This document shows positions 8,947 to 18,542 of a stretch of DNA of 64,000 nt, in pieces. Below the pieces are notes generated by a model that was given only the letters and a program-made list of their open reading frames with translations, ran no database searches and was not told the origin of the DNA. The stretch comes from Pseudomonas frederiksbergensis. GTDB taxonomy: Bacteria; Pseudomonadota; Gammaproteobacteria; Pseudomonadales; Pseudomonadaceae. Position 1 is the stretch's first letter. Each line of letters begins with the position of its first letter. Made by a program: the position numbers and the translations under genes. The stretch covers positions 186,001 through 250,000 of the forward strand of contig NZ_JQGJ02000002.1 of NCBI RefSeq assembly GCF_000802155.2, in the 5' to 3' direction.

Positions 8947-9771
8947 TCATTTCCCAGCGTTGATCGTCACGGTCTTGATCGCTCCCAGTTCCAGGTCCCA
9001 CTTCTTGAGGATCGCCTGGTAGCTGCCATCATCGATCATGCTTTGCAGCGCAACCTTCACCGCCTCGCTGAGCTCAGGTTTCTTCTTGCTCACGCCCATC
9101 CCGCTGTACTGCTCGGAGATCGGCAGACCCACGGTCTTGTACATGTCCTTTTCCTGAGTCTTGAGGTACGGCAGGGTTTCACTGCCTTGCATGGCTGCAT
9201 CGATGCGGCTCTGGCGCAGTTGCGCACGGGCATCGGCCGAGCCTTCGGTGCCGATCACATTGATCGCGGGCTTGCCGGCGGCTTCACAGTTGGCTTTGCT
9301 CCAGTCGGCGATTTCCGCCGGAAAGTTGGTGCGGCGGCTGGTGCCGACTTTCTTGCCGCACAGGTCGATGATTTCGTTGATGTCCTTGTTTTTCTGCAAG
9401 GTGTAGAACTGCGGACCGCTGGTGAAATAGTCGACAAAGGTCACGCTGGCCTGACGCTCGGCGGTGTCGGTCATGCCCGACAGCACCATGTCCACGCGGT
9501 CGGTGGTCAGGGCGTTGATCATTTGTTCGAAGCCGGTTTCCTGCCATTTGACCTTCACCCCAAGACGCTCACCCAGGGCGTTGCCCAAGTCATAGTCAAA
9601 GCCGGTGAGGGTGTTGGTGGCCGGATCCTTGAAATCCATTGGCGGGTAGTTCGGCATGATTGCTACGACGATTTCGCCCTTGGCCTTGATGCTGGCCGGC
9701 AATTGGGCCGCGAAAGTGAAGCCGGAGGCCATGACGCCTGCGAGTACTGCTGGAATAATGAAGTTCTTCAT
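8947..9771 (-). CDS. Amino-acid ABC transporter substrate-binding protein
   Basis: A 274-aa periplasmic binding protein of the polar amino acid family (SBP_bac_3). The signal peptide is clear (positive start MKNF, hydrophobic core IPAVLAGVMASGF, likely cleavage after the AA near residue 22). The mature domain has AIMPNYPPMDFKDP, LTGFDYDLGNALGERLGVK and TDRVDMVLSGMTDTAERQ, the standard ligand-pocket motifs. It sits with its ATPase and permease genes. Specificity is unknown, but a lyase of the argininosuccinate family in the same cluster suggests an N-substituted amino acid. Confidence 0.9.
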   Translation of the reverse strand: MKNFIIPAVLAGVMASGFTFAAQLPASIKAKGEIVVAIMPNYPPMDFKDPATNTLTGFDYDLGNALGERLGVKVKWQETGFEQMINALTTDRVDMVLSGMTDTAERQASVTFVDYFTSGPQFYTLQKNKDINEIIDLCGKKVGTSRRTNFPAEIADWSKANCEAAGKPAINVIGTEGSADARAQLRQSRIDAAMQGSETLPYLKTQEKDMYKTVGLPISEQYSGMGVSKKKPELSEAVKVALQSMIDDGSYQAILKKWDLELGAIKTVTINAGK

Positions 9772-9810
9772 GGTCGTTCTCTTATGAGTGTTGTGAGCGC
9801 CAACCGGCGC

Positions 9811-10575
9811 TTAGGTTCGAACGGCAGAAATGAAGCTCTGGGTGCGGGGATTTTGCGGACTTATTAGTATTTCTTCGGGGCTTCCAGCCTCCACGATCTG
9901 CCCGTCGTCCATGAACACCATGCGGTTGGAAACCTCGCGAGCGAAGCCCAGTTCATGGGTGACGACGATCATGGTCATGCCGGTCTGCGCAAGATCGCGC
10001 ATTACCGACAGCACCTCACCGACCAGTTCCGGGTCGAGTGCCGAAGTGGGTTCATCGAACAGCATCAGCTTGGGGCGCATGGCCAGTGCGCGGGCGATGG
10101 CGACGCGTTGCTGCTGGCCGCCCGAAAGCTCGATCGGATAGCTGTTGCGCTTGTCGGCCAGGCCGACGCGGGCGAGCAACTCCAGCGCTTCTTCATTCGC
10201 CTCTTTCGGGGAGCGCTTGAGCACCTGGCACGGGCCTTCGATGATGTTCTGCAGCACGGTCATGTGCGGGAACAGGTTGAAACGCTGGAACACCATGCCG
10301 GTGGACAGGCGCTGGCGAGCGACCTGCGTTTCGTTTAGCTCGTGCAGCTTGTTGCCGACGATCCGGTAACCCACCAGTTCGCCATCAACCCACAAGCCGC
10401 CCTTGTCTATTTTTTCCAGTTGGTTGACGCAGCGCAGCAAGGTGCTCTTGCCCGAACCGGAAGGGCCGATGATGCACAACACTTCGCCTTGTTCGACTTC
10501 GATGTCGATGTCTTTCAGCGCATGGAATTGGTCGTAATATTTGTTCAGGCCCACGGCCTTGACGATGCTTCTCAT
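9811..10575 (-). CDS. Amino-acid ABC transporter ATP-binding protein
   Basis: A 254-aa GlnQ/HisP-type ATPase. Motifs: Walker [11 protein letters not shown]-loop [19 protein letters not shown], signature [18 protein letters not shown], Walker [19 protein letters not shown] and H-loop VVTHELGFA, all intact. ATG 10575 is preceded by GAGGAG; a longer reading into the permease gene has no support. The reading order on the minus strand is permease, ATPase, binding protein, with short gaps, so one operon energising uptake is likely. Confidence 0.92.
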   Translation of the reverse strand: MRSIVKAVGLNKYYDQFHALKDIDIEVEQGEVLCIIGPSGSGKSTLLRCVNQLEKIDKGGLWVDGELVGYRIVGNKLHELNETQVARQRLSTGMVFQRFNLFPHMTVLQNIIEGPCQVLKRSPKEANEEALELLARVGLADKRNSYPIELSGGQQQRVAIARALAMRPKLMLFDEPTSALDPELVGEVLSVMRDLAQTGMTMIVVTHELGFAREVSNRMVFMDDGQIVEAGSPEEILISPQNPRTQSFISAVRT

Positions 10576-10585
10576 GTAGGGCTCC

Positions 10586-11464
10586 TCAAGAACGCTTGCC
10601 GGCGCCGCGGGCGAAACGACGCTCCAGGCGGCTTTGGCCAAAGGACAGGACCGTGACGGTGGCCAGGTACCAGATACCGGCAACGATCAGCAGCTCCATC
10701 ACGCGGGCGTTGGCGTAGTAGATGTTCTGGGCGTTGTAGAGCAACTCCGAGTACTGGATAACGCTCGCCAGCGATGTCATCTTCACCATGCTGATGAACT
10801 CGTTGCCCACCGGCGGGATGATGATGCGCATGGCCTGGGGCAGGATGATCCGGCGCAGCGCTTGCAGGCGCGGCATGCCGATGGACTTGGCGGCTTCATA
10901 TTGCCCGGTGTCCACCGATAGCAGCCCGGCGCGCACCACTTCGGCGGTGTAGGCGCCCTGGTTGATGCTCAAGCCGAACAGTGCAGCCACGAACGGCGTC
11001 ATCAGGCTCACGGTGTCCATCTCGAACAGGCCGGGGATGCCGATGGTGGGGAAGATCAGCGCCAGGTTGAACCACAACAGCAGTTGCAGGATCAGCGGCG
11101 TACCGCGAAACAGCCAGGTATAGGTCAACGCCACGTACCGCAGGATCGGGTTGGCCGACATGCGCATGATCGCGGTGATCACGCCGAACACGATGCCCAG
11201 CGCCATTGCCAGCACCGCCATGACGATGGTGTTGAGCAAGCCCCACATGATCGCCTGGGAGGTCAGGAACTGGCCGATGTAGGACCATTCGATCTTGCCT
11301 TCGGCGAACGCACGTACCAGCCCGATGAGTGCGATGACGATCACCGTGGCGAAGAAGATCCGTCCGTAGTAGCGCCGGGGCACATGATCGTATTGGGTAA
11401 TGTCGAACTGGTTTTCCGCCAGCTTGCGCTCCGCCTGGAGTCGTTCTGCCTGTGTCTGGCTCAT
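10586..11464 (-). CDS. Amino-acid ABC transporter permease
   Basis: A 292-aa inner-membrane permease of the HisMQ/GlnP type: an unusually long cytoplasmic N-terminus (about 35 residues), then about five to six helices. The EAA loop reads [32 protein letters not shown], the coupling site for the ATPase. [16 protein letters not shown] is the conserved TM2 region. Only one permease gene is present, so the channel would be a homodimer. CGGAGAA precedes ATG 11464. Confidence 0.9.
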   Translation of the reverse strand: MSQTQAERLQAERKLAENQFDITQYDHVPRRYYGRIFFATVIVIALIGLVRAFAEGKIEWSYIGQFLTSQAIMWGLLNTIVMAVLAMALGIVFGVITAIMRMSANPILRYVALTYTWLFRGTPLILQLLLWFNLALIFPTIGIPGLFEMDTVSLMTPFVAALFGLSINQGAYTAEVVRAGLLSVDTGQYEAAKSIGMPRLQALRRIILPQAMRIIIPPVGNEFISMVKMTSLASVIQYSELLYNAQNIYYANARVMELLIVAGIWYLATVTVLSFGQSRLERRFARGAGKRS

Positions 11465-11490
11465 GTTGGTTCTCCGTACTTGGCTTCGGC

Positions 11491-11587
11491 GCTATCGCTG
11501 TGCGAGCTTGCTCGCGATAGCGGTGGATCAGTCCAAGCTGATGTTGATGGTGAAACCGTAATCGCGAGCAAGCTCGCTCCCATAGGT
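11491..11587. repeat. REPIN (paired REP palindromes)
   Basis: A hairpin with GCTATCGC / GCGATAGC arms enclosing GCGAGCTTGCTCGC is followed 40 bases later by the inverse copy ATCGCGAGCAAGCTCGCTCC. This is the common Pseudomonas fluorescens-group repeat doublet, here between the argH-like gene and the permease gene. Confidence 0.8.
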
Positions 11588-11600
11588 TCTGCGTCATGAC

Positions 11601-13028
11601 CTAAAGGCGAAATCCTTGATAGTCCTCGGTCCATTGCTGCTGGGCGGCGAGGGCGGTTTTCAGGCGCCCGATCTGTTCACGCACCCGTTGTGGAGCGGTT
11701 CCACCCCAGCCGTTGCGCGCAGCGATGGCGGCTTCGAGGGTCAGGCTTTCACGTACTTCCGGGGTGAGGCGCGGGTCGATTTCAGCCAGCAGCGCTGAAG
11801 AGGCTTCCCACAATTCAATGTCGTGTTTCTCGCACGCCTTGACCAATGCCCCGGTGATTTCATGCGCTTCCTTGAACGGAACGCCGCGCACCGCCAGCCA
11901 GTCGGCCACTTCAGTGGCGAGGGTAAAGCCCAGCGGTGCCTGGCGCCGTAACTCCTCGACGTTGACCTGCATGGTCGCAACCATTCCGGCCATGGCCGGC
12001 AGCACCAGCAGCAGGGTGTCGACGCTGTCGAGTACGCCGTGCTTGTCTTCGCTCAAGTCACGGTTGTAAGACAGCGGCAGCGATTTGAGGGTGGACAACA
12101 GGCCGGTCAGGTTACCGATCAGCCGACCCGCCTTGCCCCGCGCCAATTCGGCGATGTCCGGATTCTTCTTCTGCGGCATGATCGAACTGCCGGTGGCGTA
12201 GGCATCGTCCAATTCGACCCAGCGAAACTGCCGTGACGACCACAGGCATAACTCTTCGGCGAGGCGCGAGATATTGATGCCGAGCATGCTGGCGATGAAC
12301 AGGAATTCGGCGACGTGATCACGACTGGCCACGGCATCGATCGAGTTTTCGCAAACCCCGCTGTAACCCATTTCCTTTGCCGACTGCTGAGGTAAACGAG
12401 CGATGGCCGAGCCCGCCATGGCCGCGGCACCCAGCGGTGACAGCGACGTGCGTGCGTCCCAGTCCACCAGGCGCTGCACGTCGCGCAGCATCGATTGGGC
12501 GTGGGCGAGCAAGTGATGAGCAAACACGATCGGCTGCGCCTGCTGCAGGTGGGTAAAACCGGGGCAGATGCTCTCGACGTGCTGCTCGGCCTGGTCCACC
12601 AGCGCCTGTTGCAGGCCCAGGACCTCAACGGCCAGGGTGCGCACATGGTCACGCAGGAACAGCCGCAGGTCGTTGGCGGTCTGGTCATTTCGCGAGCGAC
12701 CGGCGCGCAGCTTGCCACCCAGGGCACCCAAGCGTTCGGTCAACAGCCGCTCGATGAAGGTGTGTACGTCTTCGTCATCCAACGTCGGGGCAATGCTGCC
12801 GGTGCGGTAGTCCGCGCCGATACGCTCCAGCGCGTCGAGCATCGCCAGGGTTTCTTGCTCACTTAGCAGTCCGGCGCGCTGCAACTCCCGGGCATGGGCC
12901 TTGGATCCGGCAAGGTCGTACGGAGTGAGCCGGAAGTAACGCTCAGGGCAACGGGACAGGGCCGCCAAGGCTTCGGAAGGACCGCTTTGGAAGCGGGCAC
13001 CCCAGAGACGATCGGTGGTTTGGGACAT
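11601..13028 (-). CDS. Argininosuccinate lyase family protein (argH-like)
   Basis: A 475-aa member of the fumarase/aspartase superfamily. The signature GSSIMPQKKNPD carries the flexible catalytic serine loop, and KLRAGRSRNDQ and GFTHLQQAQPI match the argininosuccinate lyase substrate regions. No argG lies beside it, and it sits at the head of an amino-acid importer operon, so it is probably a second copy used in catabolism: anti-elimination of fumarate from an imported N-substituted aspartate. EDDS lyase, from the same fold, is a precedent for such a shift. The exact substrate is an open inference. Confidence 0.88.
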   Translation of the reverse strand: MSQTTDRLWGARFQSGPSEALAALSRCPERYFRLTPYDLAGSKAHARELQRAGLLSEQETLAMLDALERIGADYRTGSIAPTLDDEDVHTFIERLLTERLGALGGKLRAGRSRNDQTANDLRLFLRDHVRTLAVEVLGLQQALVDQAEQHVESICPGFTHLQQAQPIVFAHHLLAHAQSMLRDVQRLVDWDARTSLSPLGAAAMAGSAIARLPQQSAKEMGYSGVCENSIDAVASRDHVAEFLFIASMLGINISRLAEELCLWSSRQFRWVELDDAYATGSSIMPQKKNPDIAELARGKAGRLIGNLTGLLSTLKSLPLSYNRDLSEDKHGVLDSVDTLLLVLPAMAGMVATMQVNVEELRRQAPLGFTLATEVADWLAVRGVPFKEAHEITGALVKACEKHDIELWEASSALLAEIDPRLTPEVRESLTLEAAIAARNGWGGTAPQRVREQIGRLKTALAAQQQWTEDYQGFRL

Positions 13029-13322
13029 TGTCGTTTTCCTCGTCTGTAACGCGAACTGGAACGGGTACCCTGGGCGATGACGTCGCTGCAGAATCAGCGA
13101 ACGAAGTCAGGCCAGAGCAGTTATCAAGAGGGCAGTTGCATCGGTGCGAGAGCTGATCGAAGTGTCAGCTTTTAATGTTTCGATATCAGCGGTTTGGTGC
13201 TGATGTTCCGGATTTATTGGCGGTTGCCAAGCCTGGTTTTCTGTGTTCATTATTATTAGGCCAGCGTGTTTTTGTTGTTGGGCACAGGTTGTTGAATAGG
13301 GCGCCAGAGGTAAATAAGCATT
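13029..13322. promoter_or_regulatory. Divergent argH / LysR control region
   Basis: This 294-bp gap separates the minus-strand catabolic cluster from the plus-strand LysR gene. A 20-bp inverted repeat AGCTGA-N8-TCAGCT (13151-13170) lies in it, with an overlapping longer dyad ATCGAA / TTCGAT (13156-13184). Either could be the LysR recognition site. No gene is seen here. Confidence 0.4.
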
Positions 13323-14288
13323 ATGGAAACCCCACTTTCCAATTCCGGAAACCTGCCGCCTAAAGCGCCGCACAGGGCGCCGCTGACCCTCAGCGGGCTC
13401 GACTTCAAATTGCTCAAAGTTTTCAAGGCCGTGGTTGAGGCGGGCGGCTTCAGTGCCGCGCAGAATGAGTTGAACGTGGGGTTGGCAGCGATCAGCAAAC
13501 AGATTTCCGACCTGGAAATCCGTATCGGCATGCGCCTTTGCACGCGGGGGCGAGAGGGTTTTCATCTGACCGAAGAAGGGCGTCTGGTGTATCAGGCGTC
13601 AATCGATCTATTTGCTTCGGTTGACAACTTTCGAGATCGCCTTAGTTCAGCGCAAAATGAACTTGTCGGTGACCTTGGAGTGGGTGTTATTGACAACACA
13701 ATCTCGGATGCAAATTCCCCGTTAGTTTCCGCGCTTAGACGGATCAATGAACAGTCGCCCAAGGTCAGGTTTCAACTCCAGGCCACGCAACTTGATGAGG
13801 TTGAAAGAGGGGTTGTCGAGGGGCGGCTGGTGGCGGGCATCGTGCCGATTTATCAGAAACGCGAAGAGTTCGATTATTACGCACTTTACGAAGAACGCTC
13901 GGAGGTATATTGCGCCCTTGGCCATCCACTATTCTCGATGGCGGATGCAGACATGGATGAAGATGTGCTGAAGGAGCATGAGTGCATCAACCATCGCTAC
14001 GCGGTGCATCGCGACAAACTGAAATTCGCCCGCTACGACAGCTTTTCCGCCTCGGCCACCCAAGTGGAGGCCGTTGCGCTGCTGATCAAGACCGGCCGTT
14101 TTCTTGGCTTCCTTCCCCAGCATTACGCGGCGCCATTGGTGGCGCGGGGAGAGTTTCGCGCGGTGCGCCCGGACCTGATCAACATCGTCACGCCGTTCAG
14201 TCTCATACTGCGGCATAACATCGTGCGCAGTCCTTTGGTCAAGGCATTTGCCCAGGCACTGGGCGTGGATTTGAAAGTTACGGTCTGA
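13323..14288 (+). CDS. LysR-type transcriptional regulator
   Basis: A 321-aa LysR protein. The winged helix covers about residues 20-80 (LDFKLLKVFKAVVEAGGFSA then LNVGLAAISKQISDLEIRIG) and is followed by the linker helix and a type-2 periplasmic-binding-like effector domain (residues about 105-310). Its N-terminal extension of about 17 residues is proline-rich. Divergent orientation from the argH-like operon is the classic LysR arrangement, so it is the likely activator, with the imported compound or a pathway intermediate as inducer. Confidence 0.9.
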   Translation: METPLSNSGNLPPKAPHRAPLTLSGLDFKLLKVFKAVVEAGGFSAAQNELNVGLAAISKQISDLEIRIGMRLCTRGREGFHLTEEGRLVYQASIDLFASVDNFRDRLSSAQNELVGDLGVGVIDNTISDANSPLVSALRRINEQSPKVRFQLQATQLDEVERGVVEGRLVAGIVPIYQKREEFDYYALYEERSEVYCALGHPLFSMADADMDEDVLKEHECINHRYAVHRDKLKFARYDSFSASATQVEAVALLIKTGRFLGFLPQHYAAPLVARGEFRAVRPDLINIVTPFSLILRHNIVRSPLVKAFAQALGVDLKVTV

Positions 14289-14348
14289 TGGTCTGCGCAC
14301 CTTGCTTCGTGTATTCAACGCGGGGTATGGGCCCAAGCTTCCAGGCGC

Positions 14349-15968
14349 TCAGTGACGCGGCGCTGAAAGCTCGTACACCTGGCTCCAGGCGATATTGAAT
14401 CGAGCGAGGAATTTTCGGATTCGATCGGAGTCGTTGGGCGATGCCTTGGCTGTCCGGCTGCACGCGAAGAGCTTTCGCCCGGCATCCGCTTGGCTTGCTG
14501 AGGTTCGGCATACCGTCAAGACCGACTCCAGTTGAAGGCGATCGAACAAGTCAATCTCAAGCCCTGAGTCAGCCAAGTGCTCGGACAATGGGTCAGAGGT
14601 TGCCGGCAGCCGCCAGTCTTGGCGAAGTCGCTCCAACTCACCCTCCACAAGCGCAACGTCGATGCGACCGCTGTCCGCCAGGGTCGCCATCCGTGTGATC
14701 GACGCGCAGAGCTGCCTGAAGTTTCCGGACCAGCTGGCACCCCGGCTGGTCGCGAAAGACAAATACCGACGCCGAGCTTCGGCATTGAAGCGAACCATAT
14801 GGCCGTTGTCCCTGGCATATCGCTGCAGTTCGAAATCGATGTTCGGTTCGATGTCCTCGCTCCGGTTGGCGAGGCCCGGCAGCACAAAAGTCCAGATATT
14901 GATCCTGGCGAGCAAATCCTCGCGGAACTGGCCGTCGATGACGCGCGCCTGCAGATCCTGATTGGTACCGGCGATCAAGGTAAAGTCCGACTCGACTTCT
15001 TTGTCGGAGCCCATCGGCAAAAATCTTTTTTCTTCAATTGCCTTGAGGAGCAGCGCTTGTTCATCGAGCGCAAGCTCGCCGATTTCATCGAGGAACAACA
15101 CGCCTTTGTGAGCCGAGCGCAACAAACCATGTCGCGCCTGTTGAGCACCCGTGAATGCGCCTTTGGTATGACCGAACAGCGTCGACATTGCGCTATCGCC
15201 GCGCAAGGTGGCGCAGTTGACCTCGACGAATGCGCCATCAATCTGGTGGCGGCTACGTTTGAGCTCGTAGATCTGGCGCGCAAGGAATGATTTGCCCGCC
15301 CCCGTGGGGCCACTGATCAAGATCGGAGCCCGAGATCGAGCGGCGACCCGCTCGATCTGTTCGATGGTCCGGTTGAATGCAGCGTTGCGCGTCGCAATGC
15401 CGGACTTGAGCAGCTCCGTGCCTTCCAGGCGTTCAGCCTGGAATCGCTTCGCGATTTGGTCGTAGCGCTGCAGGTCGAGGTCGGTGACAACATACTTGCC
15501 TGTCGGGGCCGAGTCATCAGCCCGTACGCCATTAGGCTGCGTCTGTATCAGTTTGGCGGGAATGTGCCGAGACTCGGCCAGCAGGAACCAGACGATCTGC
15601 TGGACGTGAGTGCCTGTCGTAATGTGGACAAGGTAATCCTCACCAGCGGTGTCAAACGGATAGTCTGCCGCGAAGTCATGCAGCGAGGCATAGACCTCTT
15701 CGAAATCCCAGGCGTTCTGCATCGCCATGGGATGCAGGCGAATCTCGGTCTCAGGCGACACCTGGGCGATATCTGTCGCGACTTTCAGGGCAAGATCGGT
15801 ATCCCAGGGCGCGTCCCCATGAATCAGTTCAAGGCGATCGATGAGCAGGTCGGGTTGTTGGCACAGCGAGAGGGTTGGGCGCCATTTGCTCCAGCGCTGC
15901 GAACCTTTTCCCACACGGTCTAGCTTCGATCCTAGGATTCCGATGGCGACTGTCTTTTTTGCGATCAT
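14349..15968 (-). CDS. rtcR: RtcR, sigma-54 activator of RNA repair operon
   Basis: A 539-aa bacterial enhancer-binding protein. The N-terminal CARF-like sensor (residues 1-180) begins KKTVAIGILGSKLDRVGKG. The AAA+ domain has Walker A GPTGAGKS, the sigma-54 contact loop GHTKGAFTGA and Walker B GVLFLDEIGEL. A short C-terminal DNA-binding region follows. The ligand is known in the family to be an RNA or oligoadenylate signal of RNA damage. Start 15968 (AGGATAGG upstream) fits the usual length of about 530 aa. It is divergent from rtcBA, whose promoter carries a -24/-12 element. Confidence 0.93.
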   Translation of the reverse strand: MIAKKTVAIGILGSKLDRVGKGSQRWSKWRPTLSLCQQPDLLIDRLELIHGDAPWDTDLALKVATDIAQVSPETEIRLHPMAMQNAWDFEEVYASLHDFAADYPFDTAGEDYLVHITTGTHVQQIVWFLLAESRHIPAKLIQTQPNGVRADDSAPTGKYVVTDLDLQRYDQIAKRFQAERLEGTELLKSGIATRNAAFNRTIEQIERVAARSRAPILISGPTGAGKSFLARQIYELKRSRHQIDGAFVEVNCATLRGDSAMSTLFGHTKGAFTGAQQARHGLLRSAHKGVLFLDEIGELALDEQALLLKAIEEKRFLPMGSDKEVESDFTLIAGTNQDLQARVIDGQFREDLLARINIWTFVLPGLANRSEDIEPNIDFELQRYARDNGHMVRFNAEARRRYLSFATSRGASWSGNFRQLCASITRMATLADSGRIDVALVEGELERLRQDWRLPATSDPLSEHLADSGLEIDLFDRLQLESVLTVCRTSASQADAGRKLFACSRTAKASPNDSDRIRKFLARFNIAWSQVYELSAPRH

Positions 15969-16120
15969 GCAACCTATCCTGAAAGATATGCACCGATAGA
16001 AAAGTATAGTTTCCTGACGGTTCATTTGGATAGCAATGCGGCGTTGCGTGTCTGCTAAAGGTGAATAAGGCCTTAAAAATCAATAATCTAATGGTTTCAT
16101 GGGCCGCCCAAGAAGGAAGT

Positions 16121-16136
16121 TGGCATGCTGCTCGCT
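16121..16136 (+). promoter_or_regulatory. Sigma-54 promoter of rtcBA
   Basis: TGGCAT-N5-TCGC with the invariant GG and GC exactly 12 bases apart, one mismatch in each box to the TGGCAC-N5-TTGC consensus. It ends 37 bases before rtcB and lies opposite the rtcR activator gene, the known regulatory arrangement. Confidence 0.65.
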
Positions 16137-16172
16137 ATGGAGCTCCCACACAAAATACCAAGGAGCGAAACA

Positions 16173-17399
16173 ATGACCACTCAAACCTACCAGTTGCTTG
16201 AGGTCGAAAACGGCAAGCCCATCAAAATGTGGACCCGAGGCGTCCCGGTTGAGCCGGAGGCTAAGCAACAACTGATGAACACTGCGCAGATGCCGTTCGT
16301 GTTCAAGCACATGGCTGTCATGCCCGATGTTCACTTGGGGAAGGGTTCGACCATCGGCAGCGTGATCCCGACCAAGGGTGCAGTCATCCCTGCAGCCGTC
16401 GGGGTCGACCTTGGGTGCGGGATGTCGGCAGTGCGCACTTCACTTCACGCCACCGACCTTCCCGACAACCTGTTCGGCCTACGTACGGCCATCGAGAAAG
16501 CTGTTCCGCATGGACGCACCTCCGGGCGCAACGGCCGTGACAAAGGTGCCTGGGAAACGACTCCGGAGGTTGTCGATCAGGCTTGGTCGGCGCTTGAAGG
16601 CCGGTTCGACCTCATCATCGACAAGCACCCGCGCCTGAAAAAAACCAACAACCACAAACATCTCGGGACGTTGGGTACCGGCAACCATTTCGTCGAGGTG
16701 TGCCTGGACGAAGCCGACCATGTCTGGGTGATGCTCCACACCGGTTCCCGTGGCGTAGGGAACATGATCGGCACCTACTTCATCGAGAAGGCCCGCGAGG
16801 AAATGCGCGAGCACATGGTGAACCTGCCTGACCGGGACCTGGCCTACCTGCGTGAAGGCACGTCCAGCTTCGATGACTACGTCGAGGCGGTTGAATGGGC
16901 CCAGGACTTCGCCAAGCAGAACCGCGCGGTAATGATGCTTGCGGTGCTCGACGCCGTACGATCGATTATCACCAAGCCTTTCGAATCCCGGCTGATCGCC
17001 GTTGACTGCCACCATAACTATGTGGAGCAGGGCACCTACTTTGGAGAAGACATCCTCCTTACTCGTAAAGGCGCCGTCTCGGCGCAGAAGGGGCAGATGG
17101 GGATCATCCCTGGGTCGATGGGCGCCAAGAGCTTCATCGTGCGCGGGCTGGGGAACGAGGAGGCGTTCTGCAGTTGCTCGCATGGTGCAGGTCGGGTGAT
17201 GAGCCGTACCAAGGCCAAGGCGGTGTTTACTGTCGAGGATCAAGTCCGGGCGACCGCCCATGTCGAGTGCCGTAAGGATGAGGCCGTCATCGACGAGATC
17301 CCGATGGCCTACAAGGACATCGACGCGGTAATGGCCGCCCAGCGCGACTTGGTGGAAGTGGTCCATACCTTGCGCCAAGTCGTCTGCGTGAAGGGCTGA
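16173..17399 (+). CDS. rtcB: RNA-splicing ligase RtcB
   Basis: A 408-aa GTP-dependent RNA ligase that joins 3'-phosphate or 2',3'-cyclic phosphate RNA ends to 5'-OH ends. Metal-binding and active-site motifs are intact: MPDVHLGKGSTIGSVIP, VGVDLGCGMSAVRT, LGTGNHFVEV, VDCHHNYVE and the guanylylated histidine in CSCSHGAGRVMSR. AAGGAG lies 7 bases before ATG 16173. rtcA follows after 3 bases, so the pair is one operon, induced through RtcR and sigma-54. Confidence 0.96.
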   Translation: MTTQTYQLLEVENGKPIKMWTRGVPVEPEAKQQLMNTAQMPFVFKHMAVMPDVHLGKGSTIGSVIPTKGAVIPAAVGVDLGCGMSAVRTSLHATDLPDNLFGLRTAIEKAVPHGRTSGRNGRDKGAWETTPEVVDQAWSALEGRFDLIIDKHPRLKKTNNHKHLGTLGTGNHFVEVCLDEADHVWVMLHTGSRGVGNMIGTYFIEKAREEMREHMVNLPDRDLAYLREGTSSFDDYVEAVEWAQDFAKQNRAVMMLAVLDAVRSIITKPFESRLIAVDCHHNYVEQGTYFGEDILLTRKGAVSAQKGQMGIIPGSMGAKSFIVRGLGNEEAFCSCSHGAGRVMSRTKAKAVFTVEDQVRATAHVECRKDEAVIDEIPMAYKDIDAVMAAQRDLVEVVHTLRQVVCVKG

Positions 17400-17402
17400 T
17401 TA

Positions 17403-18434
17403 ATGAGCCAGGATCTGATTCTGATCGACGGCGCCCATGGAGGAGGGCAGGTGCTGCGCACCGCCCTCAGCCTTTCCATCATTACCGGTCGACCGTTTCG
17501 AATGACGGAGATACGCGGTAAGCGCTCCCGTCCCGGATTGTTGCGCCAGCACCTCACTGCCGTGCGAGCTGCGGCTGAGATTTGTGGCGCAAGGATCCAC
17601 GGGGTGGAACTCAACTCGACGGCCATCGAATTCCGGCCTGCAAGCGTAAGGGCAGGGGACTATTCATTTGCAATCGGAACTGCCGGCAGCACGATGTTGG
17701 TGTTGCAGACCCTGTTGCCTGCGCTCCTGCAAGCGGATGGACCCAGTACCGTCCGGATTAGCGGGGGGACGCATAACCCGGCCGCGCCGCCCTTCGATTT
17801 CATCCAGAAGGCGTGGCTGCCCTTGATCCAGCGCATGGGAGCGCGGGTGGAATTGGCGCTGCTCAGGCATGGATTCGTACCGGGTGGAGGCGGCTTGGTA
17901 GAGGCCACCGTACGACCTTCGGCCCTCAAGCCGCTGACGTTGGATGGGGAAATGGAACCTATCACCATTGTCTCGGCTGGCGCGCTGGTTTCGGCCCTTC
18001 CTGCCTCGATTGGCAACCGGGAGCTTGATCGGCTCGCGGCAAGTCTCGGGCTGGAGCGGCGCCATCTGTCCGTTACCGACCTGGGGGATCAGGCGGGACC
18101 AGGCAATGTCGTATCGATCACAGCCATGAAGGCCGGGATTACCGAGGTGTTCTCCAGCATCGGGCAAGAACGCATGCGTGCGGAGCAGGTCGCTGACGAG
18201 GCGATCGACGAATTCACAGCGTGGGCTCAATCGAATTCAGCGGTAGGCAATCACTTGGCGGATCAACTGATGCTGCCGATGGCCATTGCCGGTGCGGGCA
18301 AACTCACCACGGTGCGCCTGAGCAATCACATCCGAACGAATGCCGCTGTTATCCAGCAGTTCATCGATCTGGATGTGCGGCTGACGGAAGGTGGCAATCA
18401 GGCCAGCATTGCTGTTGGGCTGCATCCTCGCTAG
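17403..18434 (+). CDS. rtcA: RNA 3'-terminal phosphate cyclase
   Basis: A 343-aa ATP-dependent enzyme converting RNA 3'-phosphates to 2',3'-cyclic phosphates. It opens with LILIDGAHGGGQVLRTALSL, the family's nucleotide-site glycine motif, has RKRSRPGLLRQHL-like substrate contacts (here GKRSRPGLLRQHL) and the adenylated histidine region NHLADQLMLPMAIAGAG. The length is normal for RtcA. It follows rtcB after 3 bases and is translated from the same message. Confidence 0.95.
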   Translation: MSQDLILIDGAHGGGQVLRTALSLSIITGRPFRMTEIRGKRSRPGLLRQHLTAVRAAAEICGARIHGVELNSTAIEFRPASVRAGDYSFAIGTAGSTMLVLQTLLPALLQADGPSTVRISGGTHNPAAPPFDFIQKAWLPLIQRMGARVELALLRHGFVPGGGGLVEATVRPSALKPLTLDGEMEPITIVSAGALVSALPASIGNRELDRLAASLGLERRHLSVTDLGDQAGPGNVVSITAMKAGITEVFSSIGQERMRAEQVADEAIDEFTAWAQSNSAVGNHLADQLMLPMAIAGAGKLTTVRLSNHIRTNAAVIQQFIDLDVRLTEGGNQASIAVGLHPR

Positions 18435-18542
18435 ACGGTTTCCAGTCAGCCCGTTGAGTCAGCGCCAATCGTTTGTGTCGCCTCAAACCGTGGCCCTACG
18501 TTTACACTTGACGGCCACACTCCCTGGAAGGACCGTCCCCCG

